This document shows positions 43,480 to 53,584 of a stretch of 64,000 bases of DNA, piece after piece. The notes under the pieces are model-generated. The model was given only the letters and a program-made list of their open reading frames with translations. It was not told the origin of the DNA and made no database searches. The stretch comes from Macrosoma leucophasiata. Its lineage: Eukaryota > Arthropoda > Insecta > Lepidoptera > Hedylidae. A program made the position numbers and the translations under genes. How positions within the stretch are numbered: position 1 is the first letter of the stretch; every line of letters starts with the position of its first letter. The stretch spans positions 8,122,001 through 8,186,000 of the forward strand of contig JAWQUS010000030.1 of the NCBI GenBank assembly GCA_036365455.1. The letters are read 5' to 3'.

Positions 43480-43870
43480 ACTTTATGTAGATGTCTATTA
43501 TGTGTTATAATTATACATTTGCCAAGCTAATAATACTTGGTGGATTTATACCATACAGTACGGTAAAGCAAAACCAAAATGAACATAAACAAAATGATTT
43601 TGATAAATGAAAAATAAAACAAACATAAACCCGAAGGGATGTAGAATATTTTAAGGAGAATGAGCGTGCGCAAGAGCAGCAATTGGCATGTTAAAAATGC
43701 GTCGACCAATAGATTGCACGCTAAGAATTACATTCAAATAAAATCACTTTCTATTTATAACGGATTAATAAATGACATTATACATTGCAGTGATTGCAGT
43801 AAATACGTGTATAACAAAAACAAGCAAATCCGCCAACGAAAGCCAGTAAAGCTAACTGGAGCACAATGAG
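43480..43870. other. No gene recognised
   Basis: The plus-strand ORF 43660-43869 (69 codons, basic, Cys/His at HCSDCSKYVY) ends just before a CpG-rich patch. No family recognised and no support that it is real. Confidence 0.3.
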
Positions 43871-43874
43871 AGCG

Positions 43875-44040
43875 AATGTATTATTCAAACGCGTTATCGG
43901 TGCGCAGGCGCACGAGCCTCACAAATTGTCCGCGCCTAGATCTGCATCGGTTAGATAGCACGTGCATGCTGAACGTCACGATGCGCCCGCGCCGCACCCA
44001 GCGGTGAAAACGCATTCATTCAATTTAGCGTCGGATTAGT
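43875..44040. promoter_or_regulatory. CpG-rich patch, possible regulatory DNA
   Basis: Rich in CG dinucleotides ('CGCGCCGCACCCAGCGG', 'GGTGCGCAGGCGCACGAG') in AT-rich surroundings, and not part of a recognised repeat. Could be a promoter or the remains of a GC-rich gene. No initiator or TATA motif stands out. Confidence 0.2.
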
Positions 44041-44100
44041 ATTGCTTCTTTGCTGATTTAGATTTGTTTATCGCTTATGCTGTCTTGAATAACATAAGTA

Positions 44101-44798
44101 CAGTGGAGCGTCAATTATCCGAACGTCGCTCAACCGAACGACAATCGGGTCAATGCCGCCCGCGCTTCAGTTTTCGCCCATTTGTCGCGACTTGTTCACT
44201 TGTTATTGTACTCGTATGTTCAGATAATGAAATTGAAAACATAGTAAGTGCTTCTGAAGCGTTTACTTGCTTAGATATTGCCTTGCGCTGGTTTAAAACA
44301 CAGGCCGAGAGCGACCAGTATCAAATATCTGTTCTCAAAAAAGTACGCGATCTAGCTGCTCGTAAGCGGGTAGGCTTGCTTCAGCAGACGAAGATTCAAG
44401 ATTTTTTGAAGCGTTAATTGTAATTCGTAAACACTAGTTTTACTACAAGATTGTCTGCACTTTTTTTGTTTATTTCCTATTTGTACTATTCATTTTTCGC
44501 AATAACACATACGAGTGAACTTAAGAAATTAAAGAAAAAACAGAACGAAAAATTTGACTTCGGGCAGGAATCGAACTTGCAGTCCAGCTGGACTGGTTGT
44601 TCCTTTTTTTTCTTTTATTTCCTATTTGTCATTAAAAATATTCATAAATGTAAATAATATGGTTTTCATTTACCTGTACGTAAATTTGTATGGCTGAATC
44701 AATATAATTATGTACAAGCATTAGTTCGATTATCCGAAAATACCGGTTTTCCGAACACCCACGTCTTCCAATTAGTTCGGATAATCGACGCTCTACTG
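44101..44798 (+). mobile_element. pogo/Tigger-like DNA transposon, internally deleted
   Basis: Inverted ends CAGTGGAGCGTCAATTATCC (left) and, inverse, CAGTAGAGCGTCGATTATCC (right), continuing GAAC on both sides. TA duplication at 44099-44100 and 44799-44800. 698 bp, versus 2 kb or more for complete elements, so most of the transposase is lost. Confidence 0.88.
44217..44417 (+). pseudogene. pogo/Tigger transposase C-terminal fragment
   Basis: The end of a pogo-class transposase: SASEAFTCLDIALRWFKTQ, then VLKKVRDLAARKRV and QTKIQDFLKR before the stop. This region follows the DDE domain in Tigger/jerky-like proteins. The upstream part of the apparent ORF (44064-44216) is terminal-repeat DNA and not part of the protein. 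Confidence 0.78.
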
Positions 44799-44804
44799 TA
44801 TATA

Positions 44805-45285
44805 TATGTATTATTTGGACAACCTTTCGCAGCTACGAAATCACGCAGTGTGCAAGATCTTTGCATTATCATGAACTATTACTGAAAACGCTTATGGAAG
44901 CAACAATCGTGCGTTAACTTTTTTAATTCATAATCGTATTGTGCCACCACTGAGATCGATTGGAAACTGTCGAATGCGAAAAAGGCATTATTTTTTTTTA
45001 CTATTAACAATACGAAAATGTTGTAAATGTTGAAATTACAATGCAATTTTGAAAGTGAATGGGATATCAAAAACGTTTTTGATTAAATTTCAAACAAAAT
45101 GAAAACAGATAATGTAACTGAAATTCTCGTCAATCATTTCAGACACAATATAGCACATTACAAAATAGCTGCTTTCGTTTTTCTTCGAACATTAATAATT
45201 TCTTATTCCTAACAGTATTATTAATGTAGTGTTAAGTTTGAAGGCGTTTATTTGTATAATTTAAAAACATTATTTCAGAAACAAA
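44805..45285. other. No feature recognised
   Basis: AT-rich sequence. Confidence 0.35.
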
Positions 45286-45287
45286 GG

Positions 45288-45440
45288 ACTCGACGCCTGT
45301 ATTTCCCGAAAGGCTGGGTAAATGCATACATTGAAACATAATTGCAATCACCCACGATCTGCCAATTACATTTTGTCCCAAGTAATAAGTTGATATTGAC
45401 ATCTCCAGGCACATTACCAAACCGGCTCTTGGTATCTTTT
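45288..45440 (-). mobile_element. Family S SINE, 3' part, diverged
   Basis: 'CGCCTGTATTTCCCGAAAGG' is the degraded hairpin tail. 'ATCACCCACGATCTGCCAAT' and 'CACATTACCAAACC' are body blocks. The head is missing. Confidence 0.65.
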
Positions 45441-45481
45441 AGAAAATGAGAAAATAATAAAAGCATTTTTACTATGTAACT

Positions 45482-46097
45482 AGGGTGGCAAATAAGCATT
45501 CATTTGACTTGGATGCTAAATGAAGACTGCAGCTTATAGATATCTACACAAAACCAGAGTTCAAAACGAATATGTGTTACCAACCCCCAAAACTGTAGCT
45601 TTTATGTTTTTGTGATAGTTATTAGAGGACATAGAGCAACACGGGCCACCGGCCACGGCGAACCGGAGGGGAGCAACCATATGCAGGCTTTCCCCTCTGT
45701 CGAAGTATCAGACCATATGGTCCTATGCCTGTCGCCCGGATATTTAAATGTGTGCGTGAAATTGTTTATTTATTTTGTTAAAGTCAAGGTGCAAGTTTCG
45801 TAGTAATAGACGATTTTTGTAGTGTGAGTGTGTGTCACACGTATTTCCACCCGCAAAAAATGACAAGACTGTTTTGCATCGGTAATAAATGCTATGGCTA
45901 CTCCCCTCCGGTCCGCCTCGACCGGAGGGGAGTAGGACGCTGAAAGCGGAGGTTGAGCTGAGTTGCTTTTTGTTACGGGACCATACATTGCCATCTAAAC
46001 ACAATAGTGCTGAACGGTTTGGCGTCGTCTGCTACCATTTGGCGGCAGGTAGAATACGCCCTCGACTCCTACACTGGGACTCTACTACCAGTAAAAC
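45482..46097 (-). mobile_element. Family A repeat split by a family F element
   Basis: Left part 45482-45632 ('GGTGGCAAATAAGCATTC' to 'GTGATAGTTATTAGAGGA') and right part 45973-46097 ('TTACGGGACCATACATTGCC' to 'GGGACTCTACTACCAG') make one family A copy, TATCACAGAGAC subtype. Family F sits between them. The right part contains a small internal rearrangement around 46015-46040. Confidence 0.7.
45633..45972 (-). mobile_element. Family F element nested in family A
   Basis: The left end CATAGAGCAACACGGGCCAC and the blocks 'GTCGCCCGGATATTTAAATG', 'GACGATTTTTGTAGTGTG', 'TAATAAATGCTATGGCTACT' match the copy at 42238-42515 in opposite orientation. A GC-rich hairpin (CTCCCCTCCGGTC with its inverse, 45902-45933) marks its right side. 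Confidence 0.66.
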
Positions 46098-46127
46098 ACT
46101 TACCTGGCACAGTTGGCACTTGCTTCG

Positions 46128-46192
46128 TACTTAGCAAGGGATCGAACCCAATAATGCAACGTAGTAGTAGTGGCTTGCTTTCACTGGACTAG
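46128..46192 (-). mobile_element. Family S SINE head, minus
   Basis: 'GGGATCGAACCCA' is box B inverted, and 'ACGTAGTAGTAGTGGCTTGC' then 'CACTGGACTAGG' the inverted box A side. The body is missing. Confidence 0.65.
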
Positions 46193-46204
46193 GATACTCT
46201 TGAC

Positions 46205-46342
46205 TTTACATATATTTTTTATCTTGTTTGACATGTATATCAATTGTTATTCACTTTAATTTATTTTCTTTGTTTTTGACGTGTCATAAGAGGTGCCTGT
46301 CACCCTAAATGAATAAATGAGTTTCTGATTCTGATTCTGATT
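46205..46342 (+). mobile_element. LINE 3' end with (TGATTC)n tail (family J)
   Basis: 'GACATGTATATCAATTGTTA', 'TTGACGTGTCATAAGAGGTG', 'CTGTCACCCTAAATGAATAA' and the tail ending at TGATTCTGATTGG. Opposite orientation to the copy at 7697-7995. Confidence 0.62.
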
Positions 46343-46618
46343 GGTACTACTGACACACTAAGTTCTGAAACAATTTTTTCTTTCAGTATCAATATCGGTT
46401 ACATATAAAACACAGTCAACGAGACGAAATCTATTGTCCGGTGATATGCTTCAATGATTAAACAAATTATGCTTTCATACGACAAAGACTCATTTATTTT
46501 TGAACTATTAAAGGTACTCGTTTACTTATATAACTTCTTGTTGATAGTTAAAAAACTTTTCTGTTATGTCTCATAAATAAGTATTCTTTCGTACATGAGT
46601 TAGACGTTTGAGATAGTG

Positions 46619-47429
46619 ATATGTTCTTAGGTTTTCGCGAGCTACACTCATTGAAATAAAACTATTTTTACGGATTTATCTCGCGTGAAACCACCTACAG
46701 TAGAACGACAACCAGCTATACTACCTTACGTTAAGGGTGTCATAGATAAAATTAGCAACATTTTAAAAAAGAATTCCATTAAAACAGTTTTCAAACCATA
46801 TAAAAAGATTCATCAGTATTTAAGACCCATTAAAAGTAATATTCCATTACAAAATTCTGGCATTTATAAATTAGATTGTGATTGTGGACTCTCATATATT
46901 AGTCAAACGAAGAGAGCTGTATCCACCCGCGTTAAAGAGCACATTGCTGATGTCAAAAACCGAAGAACAGGGAGGTCTGCAGTCTGTGAACACATAGCGG
47001 ATAAGCCGAACCATTACATCCGGTTTGATAAAATTCAAATACTCGCTAGAGAACACAAACCCATTCCACGAATGGTACGCGAGGCTATTGAAATTAAAAA
47101 ACACCCAAATTTCAATAGAGAAGATGGATGGCGATTATCAACATCATGGGATCCCATACTTAGCAAGATTAAATCCCAGCCGCAGCAGTCTGCAAGACCT
47201 CAAGATACCATAAGTAATTATTGTGTTAATCCTGAACGCTACGCAAGGCGTTTACGAAATCGATGGAGGTAGCTACATATAATTTTTTCAAACTTCTGTC
47301 AGACAAATGTCACCTCAGTCTGCCCGGGACCACGGAAGCTGAAAAGCGACCGAAACGTCGGGTTGATTTTAAAAATCATTTTAGTTTAATATACGCGAGA
47401 TAAATCCGTAAAAATAGTTTTATTTCAAT
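46619..47429 (+). mobile_element. Penelope-like element, 5'-truncated, with target duplication
   Basis: Flanked by a perfect 13 bp duplication GTTTGAGATAGTG (46606-46618 and 47430-47442). A 37 bp sequence at 46650-46686 is repeated in perfect inverse at the right end (47393-47429). This fits the terminal-repeat layout of Penelope-like elements, in which part of the repeat is inverted. Between them is the C-terminal part of the protein (GIY-YIG endonuclease) without the reverse transcriptase. Next to the right arm, 'CGACCGAAACGTCGGG' (47347-47362) is shared with other fragments in the window. Confidence 0.88.
46688..47272 (+). pseudogene. Penelope-like GIY-YIG endonuclease region, truncated protein
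   Basis: The open frame (195 codons) has no ATG of its own at the left; it joins directly to the terminal repeat, so it is the tail of a longer RT-endonuclease. GIY at residues 59-61 with CDC just after it, YIS at 71-73 where YIG is usual, Arg82, EH at 85-86, REAIEI (132-137) containing the acidic residue, and the conserved Asn in PNFNREDGW (141-149). The frame is open throughout. The nuclease would nick the target in the full protein; here there is no polymerase and probably no translation. Confidence 0.85.
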
Positions 47430-47449
47430 GTTTGAGATAGTGTATCAGA

Positions 47450-48035
47450 TTAGACACTTGCCAACCAAGTCAATCCCACGGAATCCCACCATCCCATATA
47501 GTTATTTCATTGGTATTTATTGAAAACTTGTTTTTGTTATTATTTTCTTTCTTTAATTTAACAACTGATAATTTCTGTGTTTTTTACGCGTCCTATTACC
47601 ACCATTTTGTTGACAGAATAGGTGAATTACAATATACATTTCAATATAAGAAAAAAATTAAAGCTTAATATTTTACAAGCGGGTACCCTGAACCGAAAAA
47701 TGGTGGTCTTATAGTCTTATAGTCTGCAGTAGGTAATCGGAATAACCTAACATGTATAACTATAAGTAGATACCTTCTATTTACAGACGTGTCGACGAAG
47801 GTATAATGGCAGTCTGAGATACATTTTCTATCGAGCGCGAAGAGTACTAAAATGCCTATCTAAATAAATAATCTTGGAGTGACCGTAGCCTACTTTCTTC
47901 TTTATCTAAGCGACCACCTGCCGTACGTCGGTACTTGACACGTTCCTGTATCTGAATGAATTCAACACTAACTAAATTACTAAAGTGTTCATTTTGTTTG
48001 TTTGATAATAGAATTAAACCGTAGTTAGCTTAATT
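47450..48035. other. No feature recognised
   Basis: AT-rich sequence. Confidence 0.35.
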
Positions 48036-48039
48036 GTGA

Positions 48040-48205
48040 TGAGTTCTTAGATTTTCGCGAGCTACACTACCAATAATATCAAGCTGCTCAAACAAAAAAA
48101 GATAATAAGATAAAAAGGACAAACCCGACGCTTCGATCGCTTTTCAACTTCACTGGTCCCAAGTTTTTTAAGGCAGACCTTTGTCTGACAACCGCTAGAC
48201 TGTGT
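48040..48205 (+). mobile_element. Penelope-like terminal repeat, diverged
   Basis: 'GTTCTTAGATTTTCGCGAGC' matches the left end of the 46619-47429 element. 'AAACCCGACGCTTCGATCGC' and 'CTTCACTGGTCCC' match, inverted, its right side, and 'GACCTTTGTCTGACAA' is shared too. No coding part. Confidence 0.7.
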
Positions 48206-48310
48206 TCTCTCATCTCGATCATGTATTACGTATCAAGAAGCTTACTAGGATGGCAGAGGATGCAAATTGTTCTAGAATATTTCCAGTAATGGATGTGATC
48301 AATACAAATC

Positions 48311-48380
48311 CACGCTGTATTCCCCGAAGGGGTAGGCAGGGGAACATGCGTACAAACATCACTCACGATTCCCCAGATAT
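48311..48380 (-). mobile_element. Family S SINE 3' tail, minus
   Basis: 'TATTCCCCGAAGGGGTAGGC' is the intact inverted hairpin, followed by 'ATCACTCACGATTCCCC'. Head and body are missing: a strongly 5'-truncated copy. Confidence 0.68.
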
Positions 48381-48384
48381 ATAC

Positions 48385-48940
48385 TCAATACTCAATACTT
48401 TATTGCACCATAATGTACCTACAACATTAGGATTATGGACCCAGTAGATATGGTATTGGCCCATGTCTCATCAAAAAATATGATGATAATAATTATTGGG
48501 TTAGAACCGAGGATGTCCAATAACCCTAATATTAATGAATCGGCGGTTAAATGCATAATTCACCATATCAGAATTCTGATTAGATAGATGATACTTCAAC
48601 TAGTACCCGAGGTCCAAGATTATTTTCACAATTTTTTTTCTGTTGTCACAAGCATTTGTTGCCGGAACCACCCGTTGTCTACAAAAGTTTGCGTATAAAA
48701 TCGAGTCGCACGTCTCGCAGATACTTATGTTCATTCATCCGAAACAGTCCAAAAATCATTTTTGAAAGTTACGACTATATTATGTAGACACACTATAATG
48801 ACACGAAACAAGCGAGTGTTTCGTAAATAATAAAAAATAGATCCACGATAGGGAAATTGTTTGACCGCAACATTTTTTGGGCTTATTGATTTTGCATCAC
48901 GTTTTATCTCGGCCCACTGTTACGCAATTGCGAAACATTT
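48385..48940. other. No feature recognised
   Basis: AT-rich sequence. Confidence 0.35.
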
Positions 48941-48941
48941 A

Positions 48942-49170
48942 TCTATATATGAATATAAAAATCAATTGCTGTTCGTTAGTCTCGCTAACGGCTGGACCGA
49001 TTTGGCTAATTTTGGTTTTGAATAATTTTTGGAAGTCCAGGAAAGGTTTAAAAGGTAAGAAAATGTGAAGAAATTGAAGGCAAATATTAAAAACCACATA
49101 GTCCGTATCTATCAAACCATTGACACATTATTTCATTGTGAGGCAATACGAAGTTTGCCGGGTCAGCTCG
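48942..49170 (+). mobile_element. Non-autonomous Helitron, family K, copy 2
   Basis: Begins A|TCTATATATGAATATAAA, contains 'CGGCTGGACCGATTTGGC' and 'GGAAGTCCAGGAAAGG', ends GCCGGGTCAGCTCG|T (terminus one change from CTAG). 229 bp. Confidence 0.8.
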
Positions 49171-49204
49171 TAGGTAATAAATGTTCAAAAAATTCACTAC
49201 TGCC

Positions 49205-49365
49205 ACTATTACTGACTGATGGTATAGTCCCAAAGTCAAAGCTTTCTGCCGCCAAATGATAGTATTAAACATTATCGTCTATCGTGTTCCGGTTATTTTT
49301 TAATGGCCTCATACAATTATCACAGATTTAAAACAGCTTAAGCTTCAGGACTACCAGTTTTAAGA
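49205..49365 (+). mobile_element. Family A repeat, degraded
   Basis: 'TTACTGACTGATGGTA' (start), 'TGCCGCCAAATGATAGT', 'ATCGTGTTCCGGTT' and 'TATCACAGATTTAAAACAGC'. The 3' half is lost. Confidence 0.55.
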
Positions 49366-49644
49366 ATTCCGCAGCCAACAAGGAACTTTCATAATTTTCG
49401 TCATATTATTATCCCTCCGACTGTCCGCAGCTTAGCGTAGACTCTAAATAATAATTTGGCATAAATATGTACCTATATTTACACCGACATAGTTACACCG
49501 ACAAAATGGAAAAATAAAATCTTCAAAATATTTTTAGATCTCCCTACAAGTAAAGTGGGAATATAATTTTCTTAATGAAACCTATAGTGTAAGGTGCCAT
49601 TGGAAAGGTCTTTGAAAAACGCAGTGGGTTTCAGAATAGGTGTA

Positions 49645-49872
49645 ATTTTTTGTTACATTCAAGTGTCCCCCCCCCCCCTCTCTCTTCTATATCAATTCAA
49701 CGATGAAATTGGGACATCTGGCATGGTTAAGGTACCAATATATAACTAATTTAAAAGAAACATCACATCAAAGTGGGCTTTGCAACTTTACGAGTAATAA
49801 TCGATCAACTAATCAAATTTAATCACAAATACGGAATCCTATATTGCGGATCGCCCGACTCGCACTTCTCTA
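49645..49872 (-). mobile_element. Family E repeat, partial
   Basis: The inverse starts GAAGTGCGAGTCGGGCGATC, and 'AAAGTGGGCTTTGCAACTTT' with 'ACGAGTAATAATCGATCAAC' follow the order of 55380-55430. Includes a C-run (49667-49678). Confidence 0.6.
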
Positions 49873-49875
49873 GTT

Positions 49876-49968
49876 TGTTTAGATGTCTATAGGCTGCAGT
49901 TTTCACTTACTATCAACGTAAACATTGTATTTATTAGCTTGCCACCATCATAACATAAAAAAAACAAC
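49876..49968 (+). mobile_element. Family A repeat, 3' third
   Basis: 'TTAGATGTCTATAGGCTGCA', 'TTAGCTTGCCACCATCATAA' and ACATAAAAAAAAC at the end. Confidence 0.72.
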
Positions 49969-49969
49969 T

Positions 49970-50418
49970 GCAGTATATTTTTTGTTGGTTCTTACTAGTT
50001 ATTGTTCGCTAATATGTAATTTATTTGTATTATTGAGCAAAACGTTTCAACTGCTTTTTCAATTACACGCTATTAACTGTGTTACACTAATTTTGCTTAT
50101 ACGTCGCATTTACTTCCTGTTTACTAAAATAGCAGTGCAACTTTTAATTTCGACCGAAGAGGTCTAACATTATTTTTTTATCGAGGCTGCCGACAGGAAG
50201 CGTTATTACGGGCACCTAGCTCAATCCATAATAAGCCTCTGTAATCAGATACTAAAACACTTTTAATTTTGCTGTGACCTTAAGATGTCGACCGTTCACG
50301 AACAGTGAAAACGAGAGGCTGATAAACAATCTAGCAATCGTGCCCCACCTACCTATAACTGAATAGTTTTATTGTTGTACTGTCGCTGAAAAAAATGCTT
50401 AGACGAATACTTTTCTCG
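49970..50418. other. No feature recognised
   Basis: AT-rich sequence; the ORF at 49925-50167 starts inside family A and is not supported. Confidence 0.35.
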
Positions 50419-50420
50419 AC

Positions 50421-50679
50421 ATTTTTTTTTTGTTTTTTTTTATGTTATGTTAGTGGCAAACAAGCATGCAGTTCACATTGATGTTAAGTGATGACTGCAG
50501 CCTATAGACACCCACACAAAGACCGAGGACAAAATGGAGATGCGTTACCACTCCTGAGGGCTGAGGTGTTACGCCTCTGTGCCGGAAATTACTGTGCCGT
50601 ACATTACCACCTGACCGGAACACGGTAGTGCTGAACACTACCATTTAGCGGCAAGTATATCAGGCAATGCAGTGGTGCA
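50421..50679 (-). mobile_element. Family A repeat, minus, 5' end missing
   Basis: Long T-run, 'AGTGGCAAACAAGCATGCAG', 'GCCTCTGTGCCGGAAATTAC', 'CTGAACACTACCATTTAGCG', ends at GCAGTGGTGC. Little diverged. Confidence 0.82.
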
Positions 50680-50815
50680 AATGTAATGGATTTGAAAATT
50701 ACACTTGATAAAAGACCATACGTAAGCCAACTTGTCAATTTTATATGCAGTTCTTGGTTTCGTTAAATAGAATTAATTAATCGTAGTGTAAGTATATTTG
50801 TTTTTACTTCAATTA

Positions 50816-51652
50816 GGGGAGCGAGGGGCTAGTTGTAACAGGGATAGTAGTAACAGTGATTTTTCACTAGGAATTTAAAATTTATCAACGTATTTTTTTG
50901 ATTCAATATGGTTGTTATAACCCCCCGCATCACGTCATCACACTCAGTGTCCCGCCAGGAGGCGCAGTGAGTGGGTGTGTGAAAGCGTTCCTTTGTCGGC
51001 AGGTAACATATTATTTTACGTTCGTAATTTTTTGGTTGAGTATGTATCAGTGAAATCAAGTACAGAAAACTCCAATTAGCTTATAGTAATAATACTATCA
51101 ACTAATTGGAATTTTCTGTACTTGATTTGGTGTTATAATTTATGCATACATGATGTGGTGTAGCGATTTTCGAGATTTCTGAGTTGATTTAATAGTGAAA
51201 GTAATAAATATTAAAAACTATGCCTTGGGGTTAGTTGTGACAAAATCGTGGGGCAAGTTGTAACATGTTACAACTTGCCCCTATATTGTATTTTTTTAAT
51301 GTAGTATATATTGTTATATAATATATTGTCGTGTTATTTATAATGTAGTTTGTATTATTATATACGTTAATGAATAAATATTTAAAATTAAATTAAATGT
51401 TTTATTCTTGTTACAACATGCCCCAATAGCTGTTACAACTAACCCCAAGCACGGGGTAAATTGTAACACTTCCCATATTTTATAAACATCAAAGTTCTGA
51501 AAGATTTACTTATTAATTTGATTTTTTTTTCATTTAGACCTTATAGAAGAATGATTAGAGTATCAATCAAAATGTAGTTAGTGAGCATTTAACCAACACA
51601 TTTCAAGATATATCGGGTTTTTTTTAATGTTACAACTAGCTGCTCGCTCCTC
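50816..51652. mobile_element. 837 bp palindrome-rich MITE with TA duplication
   Basis: Left end GGGGAGCGAGGGGCTAGTTG and inverse right end GAGGAGCGAGCAGCTAGTTG, flanked by TA (50814-50815, 51653-51654). Inside, a perfect 32 bp palindrome (51250-51281, core TTGTAACATGTTACAA) and a 27 bp inverted repeat with one mismatch (51053-51079 with 51102-51128). The motif AGTTGTAAC or its inverse recurs at both ends and in the middle (51252, 51410-51470). No ORF. Looks like a Tc1/IS630-type non-autonomous element. Confidence 0.8.
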
Positions 51653-51654
51653 TA

Positions 51655-51910
51655 CGTAAATCTAGAGCACAATCGTATTTTGAACTATATTTAAATATCA
51701 TCTTCCCATAATTTAAAGTAATAAAAAATATATCGGAGGACGACTGAAACGATATTCATGGTTCTTAAATTTCATAAAGCAGTTTTGGATATTACCTAAA
51801 TCCATCTCGTATTAATGTAAAAATGTTTTTATATGTCACGAATACTAAAAGATAGACAATTTCATATAAAAGAAACATAAATAGTTTTGATTCTTAAAAG
51901 CTTTTATTAT
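51655..51910. other. No feature recognised
   Basis: AT-rich sequence. Confidence 0.3.
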
Positions 51911-51914
51911 TAAT

Positions 51915-52085
51915 AGACCCTAACCCTTGACGGCTGTCGTCGTCTACTTTGGTTCTCATGCGGAACTCCTGACAAGATCCACAGTGGGTCAAATATTTCG
52001 AGCATAGCTGTCTCCATTGCTCTCTGCGTGGCTTTGAGCTTTCTTATACAATTGTCTATAGTGAGAAGAGAGTAATCTCCAGTAT
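51915..52085 (-). pseudogene. Decayed LINE reverse transcriptase fragment
   Basis: Minus strand: CIRKLKATQRAMETAMLEI, then after a frame change EFRMRTKVDD. The order TQRAMERAMLG...RNEEIRMRTKV is a known stretch between the RT core and the C-terminal tail of RTE-like and related LINEs. About 170 bp, frameshifted. Confidence 0.62.
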
Positions 52086-52150
52086 TGATTTTATAATCAA
52101 CGTGAACTGACTGATTGCTTGCCACTTTCATCACACTATAATAAAAACAA
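52086..52150 (+). mobile_element. Family A 3' end scrap
   Basis: 'TCAACGTGAACTGACTGATT' then 'GCTTGCCACTTTCATCACAC', just beside the LINE remnant. Confidence 0.55.
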
Positions 52151-52159
52151 AAGCAAAGC

Positions 52160-52600
52160 GATTTTCTCCCCGAGTGTCCGGGTGGCAAGTAGACGGGCAC
52201 ACCGAAGGCTGTGTCCAGCGCAGCACGTGCGAACAACGCGAAAATTGTCATGGACGAACAATTAAGCTTTGTTTCAATTTGTCTTATGTAACCGAGCCAC
52301 TTAATGGTCCCAATACCGACGATTCTGGGTCAGTTATGGTAGTATTTTTCGATCAGATTGGCCTTAGCACAAAAAATGTTTTCGTATTATATAATTCTTG
52401 ATACTTTCAACTTTTATGCAGCGAGTTATTTATAGTTTGCATTATTGCAGTGTATTGTGATGGTGGAAAGTTTGAAATGTGTTTTGGAACATCCTTTCAA
52501 CGGACGGCACTTTGTATCGTACGTAGAACTTCGAACAGAAAACAGTTAAGTCGTCTGTCAAAATAGCTCTGGAGACTTCAATGCAGATGCTTTGAAAATT
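52160..52600. other. No feature recognised
   Basis: A GC-richer stretch at 52165-52245 has no assignment. Confidence 0.3.
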
Positions 52601-52604
52601 TATT

Positions 52605-52692
52605 GGCGCTGTGTCAGTAATTACGCAGCCATAAATTATCATATAACTGGAACATAGCACTCAGTGTCGTGCACCATCATTTAGAGGTAAAT
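52605..52692 (-). mobile_element. Family A scrap, minus, old
   Basis: 'GTAATTACGCAGCCATAAAT' and 'ACTGGAACATAGCACTCAGT' keep the order of the family A centre, heavily changed. Confidence 0.4.
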
Positions 52693-52913
52693 AAATCTTG
52701 AAGCGCCAATTGACGTTCGATACAATCGTTAAGGTTAAACATCGACCGATGTTTTCAGCAATTAGATGAAAGACCATTTCGCGTTAACCAGAGTGTTGTA
52801 ACACACGTTTAGCCATTGATTTGGTTAATTAGGTACGGTAATTTGCCTAACAATAGTTTAAGACATTCTGACAGTAGCTTTGCAAATTAAGCTGCCTACT
52901 GCCTCTAAGTTCT

Positions 52914-53189
52914 ATTGGTGGTAGAGCTCCAGTGAAGGAGCTCGCGGGCGTAGACACCACCGCATTACCTAATATACTTGCCGCTAAATGGTAGTGTTCA
53001 GCACTATCGTGTTCCGGTCAGGTGGTAATGTACGGCCCTGTAATTTCCGGCACAGAGGCATAACACCTTAGGCCTCAAGTGATGACTGCAGCCTATAGAT
53101 ACCCACAAGACCAAGGTCAAAATGCAGATGCGTTACCACTCCTGAGGCCTAAGGTGTTATGCCTCTGTGCCGGTAATTACAGGGCCGTC
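52914..53189 (+). mobile_element. Family A fold-back pair
   Basis: 52914-53077 is the 5' half of family A in plus orientation ('GGTGGTAGAGCTCCAGTGAA' to 'ACACCTTAGGCCTCA'). From 53078 the sequence is family A in minus orientation ('AGTGATGACTGCAGCCTATA' to 'GTAATTACAGGGCCGT'). About 48 bp around 53029-53077 and 53141-53189 are inverse of each other with one or two mismatches. The two halves would form a long hairpin. Confidence 0.78.
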
Positions 53190-53394
53190 ACAGAGTGAAC
53201 CTGCCTGCGTAGTAGAGTGATAGAGTATAGAGGCACAGTCTAAAAAATGTATCTATTAAGTATAGAGTTTTGCCTTTACATTAGTATAGAGATATACATC
53301 AGCTATATTCACATCACACTCACAAGGCAAGGCAAGATAGTAATACGTTAAAAGCGTTATAGCACACTAAAACCTATGGAAATATAACGATCTA

Positions 53395-53568
53395 ATTGCT
53401 TGTGTGAGACGACCGTTTGATTCGAAGGGTCGCGGGTTCGATCCCCGCATCGGGACAAATATTTGTATGGTTGACTGATATTTGTTTCGGAACTGGGTGT
53501 TTGTGTGTGTACAACGGTACCCAGTATACAGGTTTATACCTAGTGTGGGGCTATGCGTGTAAGCGTAT
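53395..53568 (+). mobile_element. tRNA-derived SINE (family U)
   Basis: Box B GGGTTCGATCCCCGC (53431-53445) follows a poorly kept box A side. The downstream body is 'ACAAATATTTGTATGG', 'GGTACCCAGTATACAGG'. Its 3' end is cut by the insertion of another SINE at 53585. Confidence 0.65.
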
Positions 53569-53584
53569 TTATTATAATTTATAT

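Noticed and set aside
43660..43869. Small basic protein with HCSDC motif
   Set aside because: One short ORF, no family recognised, no second pair of metal ligands, no transcript evidence.
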